DNA from: a virus
DNA: 28,588 nt
Reading direction: 5' to 3' (one strand)
IMG/VR virus record: IMGVR_UViG_3300020348_000131
Location: 1 to 28,588 of that record
A model generated the notes under the pieces. It was not told the DNA's origin. It made no database searches and worked only from the letters and a program-made list of their open reading frames with translations. Of this stretch, positions 22,943 through 28,588 are shown piece after piece (position 1 is the first letter of the stretch; every line of letters starts with the position of its first letter). Made by a program: the position numbers and the translations under genes.

Positions 22943-23682
22943 TGAATAAGGCACTAGTGTACACGCATCAGGGTCTTGGCGATCAAATTGAGTGCGTTGG
23001 TATGATACGTCACATAGCAGATATATTTGACGAGGTTCACATACTATCAAAGTCTCAGCACGCAGACACTGTCAGATACATATATAGGGACGATTCTACC
23101 GTAAAAGTTCATGTTATTCCTCCTAGCAGATCAAACGAGTATGGGGACGAGAGGCTTTGGGTAAGATCCAACTTTTCTAGCTTTGACGGAACAGTTCTGA
23201 CTCCGGGTCATGAGAACTATTTTAACAACATACAAGACTTCAACAGAAGACAGGTGGCGGCAGCACCAGCCTTTTATGAAATAATTGGAGTGCCGTATGA
23301 GTTTAAGTTTGAAAAATTTTACTTCCAAAGAGAACGCAGAGAGGAAGATAGAGTCTATGAAAAGCTTAATCCAAACGGAGACAAGTATATCTTTGTTCAT
23401 GATGATGTTTCTCGTGGATTTTCAGTAGATGTTGAAACGGATTATAAGATAATCAGAAATGATATGTCTGAAAATGTTTTTCACATGACAAAAGTATTTG
23501 AAAACGCCGAGGAGATACATTGTATGTCCAGTAGCATGTTTTGCCTAATAGACTGCATGGCTGCGTCTCCACTGTTAGAAACCAATCTAAATCAAATAAA
23601 TAAATTCTTACACTGGAACGTAAGAAAGGTTTTCCTTGGTAATGGATATATGGGTGCGGATAATTGGAAGGTGCTAAGATGA
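22942..23682 (+). CDS. Possible GT-B glycosyltransferase (GT9-like)
   Basis: A 246-aa protein. KALVYTHQGLGDQIECVGMIRHIADIF has the GLGD..... .P.IR.L start of heptosyltransferase-like GT9 proteins. DEVHILSKSQHADTVRYI gives the second strand and helix. ENAEEIHCMSSSMFCLIDCMAA (about 190-211) resembles the C-domain strand and helix that place donor-binding Ser residues (..h.sSs..lia...). It is shorter than full GT9 enzymes (about 340 aa), so it may be a compact variant or a related non-catalytic protein. The start overlaps the previous stop (TAATG). Confidence 0.55.
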   Translation: MNKALVYTHQGLGDQIECVGMIRHIADIFDEVHILSKSQHADTVRYIYRDDSTVKVHVIPPSRSNEYGDERLWVRSNFSSFDGTVLTPGHENYFNNIQDFNRRQVAAAPAFYEIIGVPYEFKFEKFYFQRERREEDRVYEKLNPNGDKYIFVHDDVSRGFSVDVETDYKIIRNDMSENVFHMTKVFENAEEIHCMSSSMFCLIDCMAASPLLETNLNQINKFLHWNVRKVFLGNGYMGADNWKVLR

Positions 23683-24329
23683 AAATAGCTCTTTTTACAA
23701 ACAAGAGTCAAGAGGCTCACATAGCCGCTGAAATAATACAACCCAAAGTGGTAGTAACAAATAAATACGACAAAAGGATAGATTTGTCGGAAATGGATCT
23801 TTTGGTATCATATTGTTATCGGTCTAAAATAGACGTATCTGTATTTTCTAAACCTAAGTACGGTGGAATAAACTTCCATCCGGCACCACTACCTAAATAC
23901 AGGGGCTTTGCTGTTTATAACTTTGGAATACTCAACGAAGAAGAAAAGTGGGGAGTAACCGTACACTGCCTTGAAGATACGATTGACACGGGAGATATAC
24001 TAGCCTCCGATACTTTCCATATAGATAAAACAAAAGAAACAGCTAAGTCGCTTAGAGACAAGAGTCATATATGTATGCTAAAAATGATGTCTAAAGTAAT
24101 AAAAGACTTCAAAGATCTTTATTTGGCAAGAAAGCCCCAAAAAGGACAGGGCGGATATTACTCTAAGTATATGATGGACATGGCTAGGCGAGTAAGAGAC
24201 GAAGACGATCCAAGTACTGTCAATAAAAAAATACGTGCCTTTTGGAATCCTCCTCATGACGGTGCGTTTATTGTCAAGAATGGACAGATTTTAACACTGG
24301 TAAACAAAGAAGTTATAAAACAGTTATAA
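23679..24329 (+). CDS. Sugar N-formyltransferase (10-formyl-THF dependent)
   Basis: Formyltransferase of the Fmt/ArnA-like fold, 216 aa. KYGGINFHPAPLPKYRGFAVY (about 60-80) carries the catalytic Asn65 and His67 of the N-x-H-P..LP.yRG motif; GVTVHCLEDTIDTGDILAS holds DTGD (103-106) with the catalytic Asp. There is no tRNA-binding C-terminal domain as in Fmt (about 310 aa), so the substrate is probably an amino sugar nucleotide. The gene is next but one to a perosamine-synthase-like aminotransferase, the arrangement expected for GDP-N-formylperosamine synthesis (compare Brucella WbkC). ATG 23679 with GAAGGTG upstream; a TTG at 23664 is the weaker start. Confidence 0.8.
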   Translation: MKIALFTNKSQEAHIAAEIIQPKVVVTNKYDKRIDLSEMDLLVSYCYRSKIDVSVFSKPKYGGINFHPAPLPKYRGFAVYNFGILNEEEKWGVTVHCLEDTIDTGDILASDTFHIDKTKETAKSLRDKSHICMLKMMSKVIKDFKDLYLARKPQKGQGGYYSKYMMDMARRVRDEDDPSTVNKKIRAFWNPPHDGAFIVKNGQILTLVNKEVIKQL

Positions 24330-24339
24330 GGAGCTAGAT

Positions 24340-24648
24340 ATGGCTGATACGTTGGGTGGCTTGATAGACAAGCTGATCACCATCGACATGAAGATGTGGA
24401 CAAACCAAGAATTTCTCTACGAGGTTCGACGAATATCATTTGAGGAGTTTAAAGAAAGATTCATTGCCACAGAACAACAACAAAGGGATCTATTCGATTC
24501 TGTCAAGAAGTGCTGCGACTTAAACTATCAACGAAACGTATTGATTGATGAGGTTGATGAAAAAATCGTTGAGATAGTTGAGGCGGCAACCAGCGGAGAA
24601 GAACTAGATAGCGGAAAATTTATTCAGAGAAAACATAAGACATATTAG
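24340..24648 (+). CDS. Hypothetical 102-aa helical protein within the sugar cluster
   Basis: The protein is almost all helix (LGGLIDKLITIDMKMWTNQEFL, EEFKERFIATEQQQRDLFDSVK, VLIDEVDEKIVEIVEAAT), with heptad-like Leu/Ile spacing. The start ..LG.LIDKLit.d.K.W.. recalls small phage and bacterial proteins I have seen near sugar-nucleotide genes, and loosely the DUF4254 pattern; I cannot assign a function. A strong AAGGAG six bases upstream, plus its location between the formyltransferase and the aminotransferase, suggest a partner of one of them (inference). Confidence 0.55.
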   Translation: MADTLGGLIDKLITIDMKMWTNQEFLYEVRRISFEEFKERFIATEQQQRDLFDSVKKCCDLNYQRNVLIDEVDEKIVEIVEAATSGEELDSGKFIQRKHKTY

Positions 24649-24650
24649 AG

Positions 24651-25760
24651 ATGATACCTGTTTATAAGCCAACAATAGGCACTCTCGAAAAAGAGTATGT
24701 TAATGATTGTCTAGATAGCTCTTGGATTTCATCTAAGGGTAAATACGTTAAGCTTTTTGAGAACGCATTTAGTGAGGCAACGGAAGTTTCATATGCGACT
24801 AGCGTTTGCAATGGCACTGTGGCATTACATTTAGCACTACTAGCACTAGGCGTAGGAGAGGGCGATGAGGTTATTGTTCCAACTTTCACCTACATAGCCT
24901 CGGTCAACTGTATTAAGTATGTCGGAGCAACTCCTGTCTTTGTAGACTGCCTAGAAGATACTTGGCAGCTAGATCCAGAGGACGTTAAGAGAAAAATAAC
25001 CCCTAAGACAAAAGCCATAATTGCAGTACATCTATACGGACATCCAGCCGAGATGAAAGATATAGCTTCACTAGCAAGGGAAAATGATATATTTGTTGTT
25101 GAGGATTGTGCGGAAGCATTTGGTTCTTTATACGAAGGTAAGCATGTTGGGGGATTTGGCGACATTGCAACCTACAGTTTCTTTGGCAATAAAACAATAA
25201 CGTGCGGCGAAGGGGGTATGGTTGTGACAAACAACGAAACACTCTACGATAGGTGCAAAAGTATCAAGTGCCAAGGTTTGGCCACGCATAGACAGTACTG
25301 GCATGATGTTGTTGGATATAACTACAGGATGACAAACGTTTGTGCCGCTATTGGTTATGGCCAGCTACAGCGGATGCAAGAAACGCTATCTAGAAAGAGG
25401 CGGATAGCAGAGATATACATCGACAGTCTCAAGGGTACAAATATATCGTATCATAAGGAGAAAACCAATGTCTATCATAGCTATTGGATGTTTAGTGTGA
25501 TTATGGACATAAACGAAAAGCAGAGAGATTTGGTAAGACAGCATCTACATAACAAAGGAGTAGAGACTCGTCCGTTGTTTTATCCTGTTCACACGATGCC
25601 CATGTATTCTGGAAAATACGAGATGCATAGAGTATCTGAGGAGATACACAGAAAGGGATTCAATGTACCAAGCTACCCAGAAATGACAGATGATGAGGTG
25701 CTGTATGTCGCCAATAGCATAAAGGATATAGGAGATCCAAAATGTCTGGAATCTCTATAA
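24651..25760 (+). CDS. per: PLP-dependent sugar aminotransferase, GDP-perosamine synthase-like
   Basis: DegT/DnrJ/EryC1/StrS family, 369 aa. TSVCNGTVALHLALLALGVGEGDEVIVPTFTYIASVN (about 50-86), VVEDCAEAFGSLYEGKHVG with PLP-pyridine-binding Asp152, and YSFFGNKTITCGEGGM (175-190), where Lys181 forms the Schiff base. EDCAEAFGS plus SFFGNKTIT.GEGGM are most like GDP-perosamine synthases (Per/RfbE); ColD-type dehydratases have His in place of this Lys. YNYRMTNVCAAIG completes the family motif. The reaction would transfer an amino group from glutamate to C4 of GDP-4-keto-6-deoxymannose. It starts two bases after the helical protein; other 4-keto sugars cannot be excluded. Confidence 0.85.
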   Translation: MIPVYKPTIGTLEKEYVNDCLDSSWISSKGKYVKLFENAFSEATEVSYATSVCNGTVALHLALLALGVGEGDEVIVPTFTYIASVNCIKYVGATPVFVDCLEDTWQLDPEDVKRKITPKTKAIIAVHLYGHPAEMKDIASLARENDIFVVEDCAEAFGSLYEGKHVGGFGDIATYSFFGNKTITCGEGGMVVTNNETLYDRCKSIKCQGLATHRQYWHDVVGYNYRMTNVCAAIGYGQLQRMQETLSRKRRIAEIYIDSLKGTNISYHKEKTNVYHSYWMFSVIMDINEKQRDLVRQHLHNKGVETRPLFYPVHTMPMYSGKYEMHRVSEEIHRKGFNVPSYPEMTDDEVLYVANSIKDIGDPKCLESL

Positions 25761-26506
25761 TAACCTCGATGTTACGTTCTGAGACTTTTATCGACGGACT
25801 AATCCAAAATGTAACCGAGATGCAAAGATTCGATGACTGTGAGTGGATAGTGATAGACGTTAACCCTTCCGAGGAAACATATGAAGGAAAAAGAGTACAG
25901 CAAGCGGCAGAAAAACATTTCAATATAAAATACTTTAAGTTAAGGTTTGATCCCAAGGGCGGCGTATACGGTGTCTGGAACCTTGCAATAAAAAGCATGG
26001 CCCAAAAAGAGTATATAACCAACTGGAACTGTGACGATAGAAGATATAAGGACTCTTTCGCAAAGCAAATAGATATCTTAGACAACGAGCCTGACGTAGA
26101 TCTACTTTATAATGATCATTACTGGCACGAGGCTCCGAACGCATCACAAGAGAACATACGACAAACAAAACACGAATTAATGGAGCATCCTGAGTTTTCA
26201 ATAGAAAGTATATGTCTGAGTAATCTGCCACACAATGATCCAGTATGGAGAAAGTCTTTGCATGATAAATTTGGGGTCTTTGATACGAATACCATAACCG
26301 TAGCTGACTGGAACTTCTGGGTAAAGTGTGCTATCGGGGGTGCTGTGTTTAAGAAGGTTCATGACATCAGGGGAATATATTACAATAATCCAGAGGGGAT
26401 ATCTACGGGAAAACGTAAACTAAGAGAGAGAAAACTCGAAGTGGCTAGAGCAAAAGAAAGACACAAACAGACACTAAACAATTTCTATCAAGGAAAAACA
26501 GAATGA
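25742..26506 (+). CDS. Family 2 glycosyltransferase
   Basis: GT2-like protein of 254 aa. GISIITSMLRSETFIDGLIQNV (about 3-24), CEWIVIDVNPSEETY, GVYGVWNLAIKSMAQKEYITNWNCDDRRY with the CDD metal motif near residue 98, then VDLLYNDHYWHE and WRKSLHDKFGVFDTNTITVADWNFW, where ..G.FD.....aDw.fw is the usual acceptor-side block. The C-terminus is a basic helix (KRKLRERKLEVARAKERHKQTL). The last 19 bp of the aminotransferase gene overlap it, so the two are translated together, and it could be the transferase for the N-formyl amino sugar (inference). Confidence 0.85.
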   Translation: MSGISIITSMLRSETFIDGLIQNVTEMQRFDDCEWIVIDVNPSEETYEGKRVQQAAEKHFNIKYFKLRFDPKGGVYGVWNLAIKSMAQKEYITNWNCDDRRYKDSFAKQIDILDNEPDVDLLYNDHYWHEAPNASQENIRQTKHELMEHPEFSIESICLSNLPHNDPVWRKSLHDKFGVFDTNTITVADWNFWVKCAIGGAVFKKVHDIRGIYYNNPEGISTGKRKLRERKLEVARAKERHKQTLNNFYQGKTE

Positions 26507-26982
26507 TGAACATAGCGGCTTCGGTCAAAGATCTATCGGTATCTCAAAGTTCTTTTTATCTAATAAAAGAATTTAACAAGTGCCTTAGCAATACGGATCT
26601 ATCAATGTCGGTTTTTTTTGAAAGACCGGCAATACCGCCAATACAAACGTGTTTCGCCTGCAAAAGTGTATCTTTTCTGTCGTCCTATCAGGGTGTTGTT
26701 ATAGCTACATCTCTTGAGGCGGCAGATCAGGCACTCAAAGCATCTAATTCAAGCTCAAGATACTTATATATGTGGGACTTAGAATGGCTAGAAACTCCCA
26801 TGTATTTTGATGCGGCGATGCGTATCTTAAGGGACGAAAGATTAAAAATAATAGCAAGAAGTAGTTCGCACGCACAGCTTATAGAAGAGTTTTGCAACAA
26901 GAAGACCGTAGGAATTGTATCTGATTGGGACATGCGAGAAATACAGAAACTAATAGGGGACAAACATGAAAAACATAGATGA
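26503..26982 (+). CDS. Hypothetical protein at the end of the glycan island
   Basis: A 159-aa alpha/beta protein with no known catalytic motif. NIAASVKDLSVSQSSFYLIKEF, ACKSVSFLSSYQGVVIATSLEAADQAL, SSRYLYMWDLEWLE, AAMRILRDERLKIIARSSSHAQLIEEF and KTVGIVSDW read like a Rossmann-type domain and recall the N-domain of a GT-B enzyme without its C-domain. I recall similar short proteins near glycosyltransferases in marine phages, so it is probably full length rather than a fragment. The start is ATG 26503 or the adjacent ATG 26506, in an ATGATG overlap with the previous stop. Confidence 0.55.
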   Translation: MMNIAASVKDLSVSQSSFYLIKEFNKCLSNTDLSMSVFFERPAIPPIQTCFACKSVSFLSSYQGVVIATSLEAADQALKASNSSSRYLYMWDLEWLETPMYFDAAMRILRDERLKIIARSSSHAQLIEEFCNKKTVGIVSDWDMREIQKLIGDKHEKHR

Positions 26983-27739
26983 ATCATATGTAGTAAAAAA
27001 ATACGCCGAGGGACAGAGTACTATCTCTTTAGCAAAAGAACTTAATACCTATCCCAAAAAGATAGAGAGAATACTAAAGAAAAATGGTCACGCTTTAAGA
27101 AGCAGATCTGAATCTCAGTCACTGGCGATCAAGAACGGAAGAGCAAAGCATCCAACCAAGGGACAAAAAAGAACCGAGGAAGAAAAGCTAAAAATAAGCA
27201 TGGGTGTTGAAAAGGCTTGGCAAGAGATGTCGGACGAATCCAGAGCCAAATTTTGTGAATCCGCCAAACAAAGATGGGACAAAATGGATCCACAGAAAAA
27301 AAGAGAGATGCAGGAAAAGGCGGGCAGAGCACTGAGGCTAGCTTGCCTAGAAGGATCGAAGCAGGAAAAGTTTTTAAAACAAAAACTTGAAGAACTTGGG
27401 TACGAAGTTCAGATGCATAAAAAGGGATTAATTGAGGGAAATTTTGAAATTGACTTGCTTTTACCAGAGCTAAATACTATAATAGAAGTAGATGGGCCTC
27501 AGCATTTCTTGCCTCTGTTTGGAGAAGAGAAGCTTGCGGAGACGATCAAACTAGACAGCGTTAAAAACGGGCTCCTTATATCTAAGGGGTTCTGTGTGAT
27601 TAGGATCAAGTATTTGTGCAGAAATATGAACCAAAGCGTAGAAAGAAAATTGTGGGAACTGGTTTCAAAACAGGTGGAAAAAGTACAGGACAAGTTTCCT
27701 CCTAAAACCAAAAGATTTATTGAACTGGAGATTAAATAA
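26966..27739 (+). CDS. Freestanding homing endonuclease-like protein (EDxHD/Vsr-like)
   Basis: A 257-aa protein. The N-terminal about 45 residues form a helix-turn-helix (YAEGQSTISLAKELN..PKKIERILKKNG). A basic linker with NUMOD-like repeats follows (RTEEEKLKISMGVEKAW, ESRAKFCESAKQRWDKM, QKKREMQEKAGRAL). The C-terminal domain, KQEKFLKQKLEELGYEV..NFEIDLLLPELNTIIEVDGPQHF (Glu134, Asp163, Glu174, Asp176, His180), with D..K..LL.SKGFCVIRI after it, is the Vsr/DUF559-like nuclease fold of EDxHD homing enzymes. Such genes spread by cutting alleles that lack them and often sit beside or inside replication genes. No intron is visible around it. The alternative is a small restriction or repair nuclease. 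Confidence 0.75.
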   Translation: MKNIDESYVVKKYAEGQSTISLAKELNTYPKKIERILKKNGHALRSRSESQSLAIKNGRAKHPTKGQKRTEEEKLKISMGVEKAWQEMSDESRAKFCESAKQRWDKMDPQKKREMQEKAGRALRLACLEGSKQEKFLKQKLEELGYEVQMHKKGLIEGNFEIDLLLPELNTIIEVDGPQHFLPLFGEEKLAETIKLDSVKNGLLISKGFCVIRIKYLCRNMNQSVERKLWELVSKQVEKVQDKFPPKTKRFIELEIK

Positions 27740-28503
27740 TGGGAAAAGAGTTGGACTTATTCGATGTTGATAGCATCAAGGAAGGAATTAAAGAAGACGA
27801 AGCCACAGAAGTTTCTGAGAACCTAATGCCCGCATATGGCTCCGAAAAATGGAACGAGTATGTAATGGGCAAGTTTGAGGACAGGGAGCTTATCGACGGT
27901 AATCCGGTATGTGCTGGATTACGAAGAGTGGCAGAAGAGGTCTTAGGAACGATTATTGTCAGTAGACCATCTCAAGTATTTCCAGCTACAGATCCGGACG
28001 GACCGGGAAGAGCAACGGTAGTATTCGAGGTTGTTATTGACTGGATGGACTCAGGTCAACTCAGAACGTTTTCTGATGTGGCCGACGTTTGGCACGGAAA
28101 CACAGATGACTTGTTCTGTGCTCACCCCGTAGCCACTGCTAGTACTAGAGCAGAAGGACGTGCCCTAAGAAAGGCACTCAAAGTTAAATGTTTGGCAGCA
28201 GAGGAACTAGCCAAAAAGGACATCGCTTCCATAGTTAGGCAAACAGTACAAAAGCCTACAGATGGCGAGTGGAAGGAAGAGGACGCTATTAGCACACCAC
28301 AGGTGAATTTTGTTGATGCTAAATGTAAGCAATTAGACATCAACGTTATGTCATTTGTGAATTCTGGAGCAGATTCTTATGATTCGATTACAGAGGTAAG
28401 CAAAAAGACCGCGTCTAAAATGTTAGGAGTTTTAAATGAATACCAAAATAAATCTAAGGATATCCCAGAAGAGATAACGGGGTATGATTCCAACTGGAGG
28501 TAA
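27739..28503 (+). CDS. Possible recombination/repair protein (Rad52/Sak-like region)
   Basis: A 254-aa soluble protein. NPVCAGLRRVAEEVLGTIIVSRPSQVF, GRATVVFEVVIDW, LRTFSDVADVWHGNT and PVATASTRAEGRALRKALKVKCLAAEEL (about 131-158) form a core like phage ssDNA-annealing or recombination proteins, where A.A.TRA.gRAlR.al resembles the conserved helix of Rad52/Sak and RecT-like families. The C-terminus (from about 195) looks like a separate, lysine-rich helical tail with a KKTASKMLGVLNEYQNKSKD segment. The assignment rests on pattern memory only. The start overlaps the endonuclease stop (TAATG). Confidence 0.5.
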   Translation: MGKELDLFDVDSIKEGIKEDEATEVSENLMPAYGSEKWNEYVMGKFEDRELIDGNPVCAGLRRVAEEVLGTIIVSRPSQVFPATDPDGPGRATVVFEVVIDWMDSGQLRTFSDVADVWHGNTDDLFCAHPVATASTRAEGRALRKALKVKCLAAEELAKKDIASIVRQTVQKPTDGEWKEEDAISTPQVNFVDAKCKQLDINVMSFVNSGADSYDSITEVSKKTASKMLGVLNEYQNKSKDIPEEITGYDSNWR

Positions 28504-28505
28504 AA

Positions 28506-28588
28506 ATGAAAGTAACTTATCAAGAAGGCAAACTATCCGTCCAACTAGAATGTGATAGTCAAAAAGAACTCTTCACACAGCTAGCTCA
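28506..28588 (+). CDS. Partial gene at window end, unknown
   Basis: Only the first 27 codons are present: KVTYQEGKLSVQLECDSQKE and then LFTQLA, running off the window. The strand pattern and QKELF.QLA recall small phage proteins of unknown role that end up near recombination genes. A very good SD (GGAGG at 28497-28501, overlapping the previous stop) supports the start. Confidence 0.6.
   Translation, partial: MKVTYQEGKLSVQLECDSQKELFTQLA

Noticed and set aside
26503-27739. Group I intron around the endonuclease gene
   Set aside because: The flanking genes overlap it by a few bases and read as complete, so there is no room for an intron.
1-28588. Bacterial O-antigen locus rather than phage
   Set aside because: A split DnaE, an orphan DnaQ-like exonuclease, SSB-like, dNMP kinase and homing-type endonuclease genes in the same same-strand run fit a phage genome better. 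Not fully excluded without structural genes in view.
1-28588. CTAG content as a host clue
   Set aside because: CTAG looked about as frequent as expected from composition in one sampled kilobase, so it is not depleted as in enterobacteria, but I did not count the whole window.

Overview
The window looks like part of a large, lytic tailed dsDNA bacteriophage genome. Reasons: all convincing genes lie on the + strand, they are packed stop-to-start (many ATGA, TAATG or 8-26 bp overlaps), and the set mixes phage-style nucleotide and replication genes (dNMP kinase, RecB-like nuclease, bacterial-type DNA polymerase III alpha, DnaQ-type exonuclease, SSB, freestanding endonuclease) with a long run of sugar genes. 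G+C is roughly 40 % in the stretch I sampled. I saw no tRNA, rRNA, CRISPR array, insertion sequence or integrase. The polymerase type and sugar chemistry suggest a bacterial host; I cannot name it.

Layout. 1-3.5 kb: a dNMP kinase without its P-loop part, a RecB/Cas4-like nuclease, a small membrane protein, a sulfotransferase, a PD-(D/E)XK-like protein and a methyltransferase. 3.5-8.6 kb: a replication block in which the DnaE polymerase is split into two genes. The N-terminal half carries all three catalytic aspartates. The C-terminal half carries fingers, HhH and OB regions. Between them sit a 75-aa protein, a GT2 glycosyltransferase and the proofreading exonuclease. An SSB-like OB protein follows. 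8.6-26.5 kb: an almost unbroken glycan island with eight clear glycosyltransferases and up to four probable ones, five methyltransferase-like genes, a sugar nucleotidyltransferase, a GDP-fucose-synthase-like reductase, a PMI-type cupin, a perosamine-synthase-like aminotransferase and a sugar formyltransferase. 26.5-28.6 kb: a conserved-looking small protein, a homing-endonuclease-like gene, a possible recombination protein and the start of one more gene.

How it works together (inference). The sugar-nucleotide genes fit a GDP-mannose-derived pathway: GDP-4-keto-6-deoxymannose is turned into GDP-L-fucose by the reductase, and into GDP-perosamine and then GDP-N-formylperosamine by the aminotransferase and formyltransferase. 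The dehydratase (Gmd) that makes the shared intermediate is not in the window. The glycosyltransferases would assemble the sugars, and the methyltransferases and sulfotransferase would decorate or cap them. The target could be the virion, the host surface or the phage DNA; the sequence does not decide this. The only clear intergenic gap (about 70 bp, before the cupin gene) holds the best promoter candidate.
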